Made by a program: the position numbers and the translations under genes | Origin: Pseudomonadota bacterium | GTDB lineage: Bacteria > Myxococcota_A > UBA9160 > SZUA-336 | Length of the DNA: 64,000 nucleotides | Direction of reading: 5' to 3' | Assembly (NCBI GenBank): GCA_003247575.1 | Contig: QJZC01000052.1 | Location: forward strand, 1-64,000 | The notes under the pieces: model-generated | What the model was told of the DNA's origin: nothing | The model's database searches: none | What the model saw: the letters and a program-made list of their open reading frames with translations, nothing else | Part shown: positions 53,401 through 60,566 of the stretch, piece after piece | Position numbering within the stretch: position 1 is the stretch's first letter | Layout of the letters: each line of letters starts with the position of its first letter

Positions 53401-56400
53401 GTGAGCTCTGGGAGTGCGCCATCGGGCACGCGAGTCTGCCGCCAGCCGCCGACGCGTGCGCTCCGAGCGGGCCTGGCCAGATGGCTCGGTCCCTCGATCT
53501 GGCTCGGTCCGTCGGCCTGGCTCGGTCCCTCGGACTCGGAGGCCGCGAAGCGGAAGCGGAACACGTCGTGTACCGAGGCCACGACCTGCCAGGCCTGCGC
53601 CAAGAGCTTTGAATCGAACCCTGCAGGGACCTCGAGCATCAGGGCCTGATTCCAATGGGCTCGCTCGGGTAGATCCTGCTCGAAGAACCAGGCTTGGATC
53701 GGTGTGAGCGGCGGCGGCCCGACGGGTGCATGCTGCTGGCGCGGGCTCGGCGTGCGTAGGCTACTTGCGAGGTCCTCGAGCGTTGGGTGTTCGAACACGT
53801 CGCGCGGATGCAGCTCGAAGCCCGCGCGACGCACGCGCGCGACCAGCTGAAGGCTCAGGATCGAGTCTCCGCCGAGCTCGAAGAAGTTGCTGCTGCGCGT
53901 GACTCGGCCCGAATCGATCGCGAGCACCTCGCACCAGAGCTCGGCCAGCAGGCGTTCCGCATCGCTCTCGGGCGGGCGTGCCTGCGAATCGATAGGGCTG
54001 CTCTCGGGTGCGGGCAATGCCTTGCGATCCAGCTTGCCGCTCGGCGTTCGCGGCAGCTCGTCCAGGGCCAGGATGAGGGAAGGCAGCATATGCGCGGGCA
54101 AGCGCGCCGCGAGGTGTGCGCGTACGGACGCGAGCTCGACCCTGCCAGCCTCTGCGGTCACATAGGCGAGCAGCCGGCGCGCCCCGGTGGCTTCGCTGCG
54201 CAAGACGACGACGGCTTCTCGGATCTGAGGGTGTAGCAGGAGCGCCGCTTCGATCTCGCCCGGCTCGATGCGCTGTCCGTGCAGCTTGATCTGTGCATCG
54301 ATGCGGCCCAGGTAGTCGAGGCTTCCATCGAAGCGCCAGCGCGCGAGGTCCCCCGTGCGGTACAGGCGCGCGCCCGGCGTGGTCGCCTGGGGGTCCGGTA
54401 CGAAGACCAAGGCGGTGCGCCGCGGATCACCGATGTACCCGCGTGCGAGACCGACGCCCCCGATGCACAGCTCTCCCGGGAGATCGATGCCGACTGGATG
54501 GAGCCAGGCGTCGACGACATGGATCGTGGTATTCGCGATCGGGCGTCCGATTGGTGGAGGCGCTGCCGATCCGCGGACGCACTCCCATGCAGTGACGTCG
54601 ATCGATGCTTCGGTGGGACCGTAGAGATTGTGGAGCGGGCGAGGAAGGGTGTGCTCGAGACGAGTGACCAGATCGCTCGGCAATGCCTCGCCACTCGCGA
54701 AGATGTGCCGCAGAGACTCGCACTTCTCGACAGCGGGATCCTCGAGCCAGGCGCGCAGCATCGACGGTACGAAGTGGATCGTCGTGATCTGCTCGGTGCG
54801 GATCGTGGCGGACAGGTATGCGGGATCACGATGGCCACCCGGACGTGCCATCACCAGGCAGGCTCCCTCGCGGAGCGTCCAGAAGAACTCCCAGACCGAC
54901 ACATCGAATGTGTATGGAGTCTTCTGTAGCACTCGATCCGCGGGAGTCAGGCGGTAGTGGTCCTGCATCCACGCAATGCGATTGGCGAGCCCGCGATGGG
55001 GCAGCGCGGCTCCCTTCGGAGCGCCTGTCGATCCCGAGGTATAGATGACGTAGGCCAGCTGGTCGGGATGCACCTCGGCCCCGAGTGGGTCGGTAGCCTG
55101 GTGCGAGAGCGTGTCGGTCTCGAGGTCGAGGTCGATGCTGCGGGTGCTCTCGACACCGACGCGATCGCGTGTGGGTGCGTGCGTCAGCACGGCGCGTGCA
55201 CCGGAGTCTGCCAACACACGTGCGTGGTGGAGAGGTGGCGCTTCGGGGTCGAGCGGCACGTATGCGGCGCCCGCCTCGAGGATGCCCAGCAGGGCGACGA
55301 CGAGCTCGATGCTCCGCTCCATGCAAACGGCGATGCGATCGTCGGTCCCGACACCGTGCGCATGCAGCAGTCGGGCCAGCTGATTGGCGCGCGCAGCGAG
55401 CTCGGCGTAGGAGACCTCGGTGCGCTCGAAGCGCACAGCGACCGCGTTCGGAGTGAGTTCCGCCTGGCGCTGAATCTCGCGGTGCACCGCCAGCGGCGGG
55501 ATGGGCGCGCGCGTCTGGTTCCAGGCGGCGAGCTCGGCCAGCTCGCTCGCAGACTGAAGCTCTACGCTGCCCAGGGTGGCTCGAGGCTGCGCCACGAGCT
55601 GCGCGACTACCGTACGCAGGCGATCGAGAGCTCGCGCCGGATCGAGCTCGCGCGTACGCGAGGCATCCCACGCGAGCTCCAGGTCGAGGTCGTCCCCGTG
55701 GGGGCTCACGACCAAGGTGACGGGATAGTTCGTCCGGTCGACGTGGCTGAGCTCGCCCAGAGCCAGCGCGGGGGAACTCGCGCGCGGCTCCGGTGGCTCG
55801 GTGACGGCTTGCGGAGTCGCGCTCGAGTCGGCTGTGACCGCACTTCGGATGGGATAGTTCTCGTACACGAAGAGCGTGTCGAAGAGCGGGGTTCCCGGCG
55901 CGAGCTCGCTACTGCGCGCGATCTCGGCGAGCGGTGTGTGCTCGTGCTCGCGGACTGTCACATTCCAGTGTTGGAGCTGGCGCAGCCAGTCGACGCGCGT
56001 ACGCGCGGGCTGCGTGCGTACGCGCATCGGAACGGTGTTGATGAACAGTCCGAGAATCTGCTCCACGTCGGGGATCTCGACGGGGCGTCCCGCCACGGTG
56101 ACGCCGAAGACCACGTCGTCGCGACCGGTGGCGCGCGCAAGAATCAGCGCCCACGCGCCCTGCAAGATGGTGTGCGGAGTGAGGCCCGCTTCGCTCGCGA
56201 CGCGGCGCAGGCTTTCGGTGAGCTGTACTCCCAGCGTCTGCGTGCTGCTCCGCCAGCGAGGTGTCGGGACCGCAGCGGTTGGTCCCCCCATGTCTCCGGA
56301 GCTTTCGGAGCTTCCCCGGGTGGCGCTCGTCGTGAGCAGGCTGGGCTCGTCGAAGCCTTCCAAGGCTTGCTGCCAGAAGGTGCGGTCGGCCTCGGCTGCG

Positions 56401-59400
56401 CCGGTCGTTTCTGGGTGCGCCTCGTTCGTACTGCTCGAGTGGCGAGCTTCCAGCCACTCGATGTAGCGACGATAGGGCGGAGTGGGCGGTAGCGCGGGTG
56501 GCTCGGCTCTGGATGCGAGCGCGGTATAGAGCAACGCAAACTCTTGAAGCAGGCGCGCCGAGGACCAGCCATCGAGCAAGAGGTGGTGCCGAGTCCACAG
56601 GAATCGCAGCGAGTTGGGACCCGTGCGGATGATCTGCATGCGCATGAGCGGAGCGCGATCGAGCACGAAGCCCGAGGCGAGGTCGGTCCGGAGCCGCTCC
56701 GCCCAATCGGCCTCGGCTCGCTCGGGGTCTCGCACCGACCAGTCCTCGTACTCGATCGGAATTTCCGCGCGCTCGAGCACGCACTGCAGCGGACGCTCGA
56801 TGCCTTCGCCTTCCCAGACGAAGCAGGTGCGAAGCACGGGGTGGCGTTCGGTCAGTAGGTCCCAAGTGCGGCGCAGCGCGTCCAGGTCGAGGGTGCCCGG
56901 AAGCGTACCGCTCAGCTGGTTCACGTAGACGCCCGAGTCCGGCGCCTCGAGTGCGTGGAAGAGAATTCCTTGTTGCAGCGGTGAGAGCGGGTAGGCATCG
57001 GCCAGATCCGGATACAACTCGCGCAGAGCGCTCGGCCACACGGGCGCCTCGGCCGGCTGATCGGATCCCGTGGGCGTGTTGGGTGGGAGTGGCTGTCTTT
57101 CGATCTGCTTTACGAGGGGTGCGAGCCTCTGGACGGTCGGGTTCTCGAAGAGCTGCTTTGGTGTGAAAGCGATGCCGGCTCTTCTGGCCCTCGCGATGAT
57201 CTGGAGACTCAGGATGGAGTCTCCTCCGAGGGCGAAGAAGTCGTCGGTGATTCCGATGGGCTTCTTCGTGCCGAGCACCTGTGTCCAGATGTCGGCGAGC
57301 GTTCGCTCGAGGTCGGAAGTGGGTTCGACGTGCTCGAGCTGGGCTTGGTCGGGATTCGTCGCGTCCAGTTCGCGGAGCCGTTGGAGTGCCCAGCGCTCGA
57401 GGCGTTGGCGATCGAGCTTCAGGTTCGCGTTCTTCGGAAGCTCTTCCGCGCAGAGGAAGCGCGCGGGGATCATGACCTCGGGGATCTGCTGTCGCAGTAG
57501 GTTCCGCCAGTGCCCGATGGTGTCGTTGTCCACTTGGATCGGTGGGTCGGTGGCCTCGGGGAGTAGACATGCGACGAGGATGGGCTCGTGGTCCTGGTTC
57601 TCGCGCTCGCTCGCGGTGGTGACCGCGGCGTCGCGGATGCCCGGCAGGGTTCGGAGAGCGGCCTCGACTTCCTCGGGCTCGATTCGTACTCCGTGGAGGC
57701 TGATCTGGTGATCGCACCTTCCGAGGAACACGATCTGCTTTTGCGCATCGTAGACGGCGCGATCTCCGGTCCTGTAGACGCGCGCCCCTGGGGTCTTGGC
57801 GAATGGATCGGGTAGGAATCGGAGCGCGGTCTCCCTCGGCCTGTCGGCGTACCCGTCTGCGACGGAGTCGCCCCCGATATAGAGCTCCCCCGGAACTCGG
57901 TCGGGCAAGAGCTGGGCATGAGCATCGAGGATATAGGCTCTGGCGCAGTCGAGCGGGGTCCCGAGGGGCACGGGTCTCCGGGATTGGCCTTGTGTATCCG
58001 TCGCTTCGACTTCATGGGTGAGTGCGCCGACGGTGGTCTCCGTGGGTCCGTAGTGGTTGAGGACTCTGACCTCGGGTCGGAGTCGTCGGACGCTTCGGAC
58101 GAGCTTCTGGTCGAGGGCCTGACCTCCGAAGACGAGGGTGTGCTTGGGAATGAGCGCACCTGGACGCTGGGCGTCGAGCCAGACCCTCATCTGCGCGGGT
58201 GTGATCTTGAGGACGTCGGGTGTTCCCACGGACTCGAAGAGGGCTGCGAGTCGATCGGTGTGGAGTGCGACATCCGGCTCGATCAGGAACGCGGTGCCTC
58301 CCTGGTAGAAGGCCCCGAAGGCGGTGGTGAGCGCGAGGTCGGCGGCGAGGGAGGAGACGGCGGCGTGGACGGCTTGCTCGGGTGCGTGGATGCGTCGAGC
58401 GACGTGGGTGAGGTAGTGCGCGAGCTGGCCGTGGTTGACGTGGACGGGCTTCGGGGTGCCTGTGGATCCGGATGTGTAGAGTCGATAGGCGATCTCGGCG
58501 CCGCTGCGAGGGAGGTCTCGAGTCTGGTCCAAGTTCGGGTCTCGGGAAAGCTTCCCCTCTGGTTGGGTGTCCTCTGAAGCGGAGTTCTCGTGCTCGATCC
58601 GCCGGGGTTCGACGAATCCTAGAAGGTCGCCCTCGGTGGTGATTCGCAGTCGCGGTCTGGCATCGCTTCGAATGCGTTCGGCCCTGGCCTCGGGGGTGTC
58701 AGGTTCGAGGGGGACGTAGTGGGCTCTGGCGATCCACGTAGCGAGGACGGCGACCAGGAAGTGAACGGAGCGTTGGGCCTGGATCTCGACGAGATCACCG
58801 GGATGGAGGCCACGCGCGCGCATGTGCTGGGCGGTGTCTTGGGCGTGTCGGACGAGCTCGGCATAGGAGAGAGCGCCTCCGGCCGCGTCGCGCACTGCAA
58901 TGCGTTCTGGGTGCTCGCGCGCGGCGCGTGCGATCCGATCGGGCAAGAGCTCGACGTCGGATGCGGCCTCGAGTCTTCGGGGTTGCCGCGCTCGTATCAG
59001 CTCCGCCTGCTCGTCGCGGTCGATCGCACCCCACGACTCGATGGATCGGTCCGGAGCCGTGCAGAGCTCGCGGGCAATCGCCTCGAAGTGACGCAGGAGA
59101 CGCTCGCCGGTGTCTCGCTCGAAGAGGTTCGCGTCGAGCTCCAGCGAGAGTGCGATCGCGCCGTCGCGGGTCTCGTTGGCACGCAACGCGAGCTCGAATG
59201 CGGGTGCGGTGTGTGGGAGGGGAAGTGGCTCGAGCCCGAGTTCGCCGACGTCGACACGCTCCGCGGGAGCATTCAGCAGGGCGAAGAACACTTGGAACGG
59301 GCGTTGGCGCACCCCACGCGCCGCCGGCTTCGGGCGTTCACCCATGGGGGGAGCTGGGGCGAGAGTGCTGCCTGCTCCGCGTCCGGCAAGTCCGTCCATC

Positions 59401-60566
59401 ACGCGCTCGAGCGGAAGGTCCTGATGCGCGATGGCATCCAGCACCCGCTCGCGCACGTGCTGGAGCCAGCTTCGCACGGTCAGCACGCCGGCCCCGCGCG
59501 CGCACCCGAGCTGGCCGCGCATGACCAAGGTGTTGACGAAGCATCCGACTAGCCCGTCCGTCTCCGGCCGCGGCCGATGCGCGACGGACGAGCCGACGCG
59601 TACGTCCTCGATGCCCGTATGGCGCGCGATCAGCAGCTGCAGGGTCGCGAGCAGAAACATGTACAGGGTCGCTCCCTCACGCCGACACTGTTCGCGGATC
59701 GCTCGTGCGAGCTCTGGGTCCAGGTTGCGCGGGCAGCTCCAGCTTGCGGCAGGCGTGTCATTGCTCGTACGCAGATCGGCCGGAAGCGTAGCCTCGGGAC
59801 CGAGTTCACTCAGAACCTCGAGCCAGTGAGCGAGCTGCTCCTCCGCCGCCTCGCTCTCGAGCCAGCGCCGCTGCCAGAGCGTGAAATCCACGTAGTTGAT
59901 CGCGGGCTGCGGAAGCTGCTCCGATGCCTCGCCCGCGCTCGTGCCAGGACCCATTGCGGCATAGAGCGCGCACAGATCGCGCACGAGGATGCCGAGGGAC
60001 CAGCCATCCGACGCTGCATGGTGTAGCCTCAGGATGAACGCGTGGTCCACTTCTGCGAGCCGGATGAGCTCTGCTTCCACGAGCGCACGGTCGAAGGCGG
60101 ACATCCGCTCGCGTGCGGCTCGCTCGAGTGCGTCTCGAAGCAGCTGCTCGCGCTCTGGCCCGGAGAGCCGGGAGGCATCCCTCACGGAAAGCTCCGGCGC
60201 CGCCTCTGTCACGCGCTGGAGCAGGTCGTCTCCGCTGCGTTCGATCCGCAGGCGCAGCATCGGGTGGCGCTCGACTAGCGCCGCCCAAGTGCGTTGGAAG
60301 AGGCCGAGATCGAGTGGGCCGCGCAGCCGGAACGCGAAGCACTGCTGATAGGTCGCGGCATCGGGTGTCCACTCCTGGGCGAGCACGATGCGCTCCTGCG
60401 CGGGAGAGAGCGGGCACGCGGGTCCGTCGATGCGTGCGGTCTCGCTCGGGGGGATGGGGAGACTCCAAACATCGACTCCCTCCGCCGCCAGCTTGCTCTC
60501 GAGCTCGCGACGCGCCCGCGACCCCAGAGCCGCGAAGCGCTTGGCGAGTGCAAGACGCCTATCCAT
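47475..60566 (-). CDS. NRPS-2: three modules, C-A-T / C-A-T-E / C-A-T-E
   Basis: A 4363-aa synthetase. Its ATG overlaps the end of NRPS-1 by 8 bp (ATGGATAG). Module 1: C (from about 50; HH at 182-183 in 'HHAASDG'), A (about 525-1060), T (Ser about 1117). Module 2: C (about 1190-1640), A (about 1690-2185), T (Ser about 2235), E (about 2290-2740, 'HHLIVDGVSW'). Module 3: C (about 2785-3230), A (about 3240-3790), T (Ser about 3843), E (about 3900-4335, 'HHLAIDAVSW'). Pocket residues: modules 1 and 3 read D-L-T-K-V-G-H-V-G (Asp-type, differing from the usual code by V for I); module 2 reads D-V-W-H-F-S-L-I-D (Ser-type). Predicted chain: Asp, D-Ser, D-Asp. All substrate calls come from alignment by eye. 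Confidence 0.95.
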   Translation of the reverse strand: MDRRLALAKRFAALGSRARRELESKLAAEGVDVWSLPIPPSETARIDGPACPLSPAQERIVLAQEWTPDAATYQQCFAFRLRGPLDLGLFQRTWAALVERHPMLRLRIERSGDDLLQRVTEAAPELSVRDASRLSGPEREQLLRDALERAARERMSAFDRALVEAELIRLAEVDHAFILRLHHAASDGWSLGILVRDLCALYAAMGPGTSAGEASEQLPQPAINYVDFTLWQRRWLESEAAEEQLAHWLEVLSELGPEATLPADLRTSNDTPAASWSCPRNLDPELARAIREQCRREGATLYMFLLATLQLLIARHTGIEDVRVGSSVAHRPRPETDGLVGCFVNTLVMRGQLGCARGAGVLTVRSWLQHVRERVLDAIAHQDLPLERVMDGLAGRGAGSTLAPAPPMGERPKPAARGVRQRPFQVFFALLNAPAERVDVGELGLEPLPLPHTAPAFELALRANETRDGAIALSLELDANLFERDTGERLLRHFEAIARELCTAPDRSIESWGAIDRDEQAELIRARQPRRLEAASDVELLPDRIARAAREHPERIAVRDAAGGALSYAELVRHAQDTAQHMRARGLHPGDLVEIQAQRSVHFLVAVLATWIARAHYVPLEPDTPEARAERIRSDARPRLRITTEGDLLGFVEPRRIEHENSASEDTQPEGKLSRDPNLDQTRDLPRSGAEIAYRLYTSGSTGTPKPVHVNHGQLAHYLTHVARRIHAPEQAVHAAVSSLAADLALTTAFGAFYQGGTAFLIEPDVALHTDRLAALFESVGTPDVLKITPAQMRVWLDAQRPGALIPKHTLVFGGQALDQKLVRSVRRLRPEVRVLNHYGPTETTVGALTHEVEATDTQGQSRRPVPLGTPLDCARAYILDAHAQLLPDRVPGELYIGGDSVADGYADRPRETALRFLPDPFAKTPGARVYRTGDRAVYDAQKQIVFLGRCDHQISLHGVRIEPEEVEAALRTLPGIRDAAVTTASERENQDHEPILVACLLPEATDPPIQVDNDTIGHWRNLLRQQIPEVMIPARFLCAEELPKNANLKLDRQRLERWALQRLRELDATNPDQAQLEHVEPTSDLERTLADIWTQVLGTKKPIGITDDFFALGGDSILSLQIIARARRAGIAFTPKQLFENPTVQRLAPLVKQIERQPLPPNTPTGSDQPAEAPVWPSALRELYPDLADAYPLSPLQQGILFHALEAPDSGVYVNQLSGTLPGTLDLDALRRTWDLLTERHPVLRTCFVWEGEGIERPLQCVLERAEIPIEYEDWSVRDPERAEADWAERLRTDLASGFVLDRAPLMRMQIIRTGPNSLRFLWTRHHLLLDGWSSARLLQEFALLYTALASRAEPPALPPTPPYRRYIEWLEARHSSSTNEAHPETTGAAEADRTFWQQALEGFDEPSLLTTSATRGSSESSGDMGGPTAAVPTPRWRSSTQTLGVQLTESLRRVASEAGLTPHTILQGAWALILARATGRDDVVFGVTVAGRPVEIPDVEQILGLFINTVPMRVRTQPARTRVDWLRQLQHWNVTVREHEHTPLAEIARSSELAPGTPLFDTLFVYENYPIRSAVTADSSATPQAVTEPPEPRASSPALALGELSHVDRTNYPVTLVVSPHGDDLDLELAWDASRTRELDPARALDRLRTVVAQLVAQPRATLGSVELQSASELAELAAWNQTRAPIPPLAVHREIQRQAELTPNAVAVRFERTEVSYAELAARANQLARLLHAHGVGTDDRIAVCMERSIELVVALLGILEAGAAYVPLDPEAPPLHHARVLADSGARAVLTHAPTRDRVGVESTRSIDLDLETDTLSHQATDPLGAEVHPDQLAYVIYTSGSTGAPKGAALPHRGLANRIAWMQDHYRLTPADRVLQKTPYTFDVSVWEFFWTLREGACLVMARPGGHRDPAYLSATIRTEQITTIHFVPSMLRAWLEDPAVEKCESLRHIFASGEALPSDLVTRLEHTLPRPLHNLYGPTEASIDVTAWECVRGSAAPPPIGRPIANTTIHVVDAWLHPVGIDLPGELCIGGVGLARGYIGDPRRTALVFVPDPQATTPGARLYRTGDLARWRFDGSLDYLGRIDAQIKLHGQRIEPGEIEAALLLHPQIREAVVVLRSEATGARRLLAYVTAEAGRVELASVRAHLAARLPAHMLPSLILALDELPRTPSGKLDRKALPAPESSPIDSQARPPESDAERLLAELWCEVLAIDSGRVTRSSNFFELGGDSILSLQLVARVRRAGFELHPRDVFEHPTLEDLASSLRTPSPRQQHAPVGPPPLTPIQAWFFEQDLPERAHWNQALMLEVPAGFDSKLLAQAWQVVASVHDVFRFRFAASESEGPSQADGPSQIEGPSHLARPARSARVGGWRQTRVPDGALPELTVVDGRRWPRARRRDEIEAWAQQQQRSLDLEHGPLICASYIDLGDDDPGRLLLVAHHLIVDGVSWRVLLDDWIDVVLQLMRGSAPSLDAPPVGFADWAHELARVATDGELEAQRDYWLEQTSRPPAKLPHDRESGANTVGSARTHGITLDRERTRSLLEQSHIAYRTTLDDLLISALTRALASWFERGGQRAETLAIELEGHGRESSSNELDLSRTLGWFTTRYPVCFELDPRASAREHLLRVKETLRAIPNKGRGYGILRYLAAEPLSHFVPPISYNYLGQLDRGQRAEFEIRPATESLGSLRSPRGLRTQELDVSAYVLDQQLHLSCAFSTHLHAEDTIARLLEDVRTELERLLDHCCDSHAGALTPSDVPLAGLDAAELDQLFGDARGIEDVLPVSATQAGILFHSMYHRQSFAYHERLDFALRGDLEVAAFEDAWRQTVARHSILRTSFRVDAPRGPLQVVRHADACPLELAFMDWRSLSPDEREHELAQQISADQARGFHLDHAPLLRVTLIQLEDRPGRFAVLASHHHAITDGWSVALILREVLERYRARVEARAPKLPQAAPYRRYVEWLHEARQAPARDAAEDYWRKTLAGFARATPLPGAPDPTAPVGYAEQSLLLSRDASDALRAWARTRGLTLSTVFQGAWVRLLARHAGSDDVVIGRTSSGRPSTLPDAEGIVGPFIQTLPLRCRLLGDRNVSDWLAELQAEAVEQLRYEASSLLEAQAASDVPAGEPLFTNLFVFENYPVDASLRAAVGDLTLEPLYPEAEQRRRGFVAERNHYPLTLVVHPEERIGVVLAHDRRAIAASAVADLARRVELLIHDLCDTAEIRVAAWLGLHASEQMELVQARQPQQVADACDVELLPDRLARAAREHPERIAVRDAAGNHLSYLELLQRAQDLAQRMRARGLRPGDLVEIEALRSVHFLVAVVGTWIARAHYVPLEPDTPAARAERIRSDARPRLRVSTETAELDLVDPQRLEHADEPHEDPNHDTSRDLPRSGCEIAYRLYTSGSTGTPKPVHVNHSQLAHYLTHVARRIHAPEHAVHAAVSSLAADLALTTAFGAFYQGGTAFLIEPDTALHTDRLEAVFRATGTPDVLKITPAQMRVWLDAQNPAALIPKHTLVFGGQALDRKLVEGVRRLRPEVRVLNHYGPTETTVGALTYALDEPDSGNLHREPASQSPSARSVPLGTPLDSARAYILDPQAQLLPDQVPGELYIGGDSVANGYAERPRETALRFLPDPFAKTQGARMYRTGDRVVYDARKQIVFLGRCDHQISLHGVRIEPEEVEAALRSLPGIRDAAVTTVSDLDSRSEHAAETPPSAVHEPSLIACLVPEATGRALQIDTDTLELWRSLLRQQIPDVMIPARFLCAEQLPKNANLKLDRERLERWAREHLRDLDTSDAHPATPEFIEPTSDVERKLADIWRQVLDSANPIGITDDFFALGGDSILSLQIIARARREGITFTPKQLFENPTVQRLAPLVREIQTHSKGHTTEPVQEQGSIALFPIQRWFFELEPAELHHFNQAIFLSLPATTDVERLEYALERAVHEHAALRTRFELRNGHWHAEIAQAERDRPALLERLDLAATPDDELSSAITHAAARCQASLDLASGSLLRALYVDCGRERSARLLVVVHHLAIDAVSWRILLDTVARELSRPVGSRPTPPIPAPVSLRDVADTFERWGREGRFEAELPLWLERPHFELPRDADAPNIVGNVAHVEVGLDEERTRCLLEELPAQQRTQTDDVVLCALGRVLACTARTADALIECEGHGRSMPDEELDVSSCIGWFTTRWPLALMGVGHESDPLERLRNVKSALRRVPNGGLGYMILRHSSPHRERLAELAQPVVSYNNLGQVTRGVRALADVQTAAESPGPTRSPAGRRACLLDVTVHVAGGRLRISFAYAAGVHREDTIRAIAQETLREVQELIDRVRGSATESWVPEDLPQAQLDRAELDDLMAEIEEL
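48930..50850 (-). repeat. A-T unit of module 3, direct repeat of 57105-59000
   Basis: The adenylation and carrier domains of module 3 are nearly the same, at DNA level, as those of module 1 over about 1.9 kb. They share long identical blocks, for example around the 'YTSGSTGTPKPVHVNH' and 'GGDSILSLQIIARAR' segments. This is the second copy in the direction of transcription. Confidence 0.85.
57105..59000 (-). repeat. A-T unit of module 1, direct repeat of 48930-50850
   Basis: This is the first copy, in direction of transcription, of the duplicated Asp-type A-T unit. The flanking C domains of modules 1 and 3 are clearly different from each other, so the duplication boundaries lie near the C/A and T/next-domain junctions. 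Confidence 0.85.

Noticed and set aside
47475..60566. Large plus-strand open frames opposite the NRPS genes
   Set aside because: They are antisense shadows of codon-biased, GC-rich NRPS sequence, without motifs or ribosome-binding sites.
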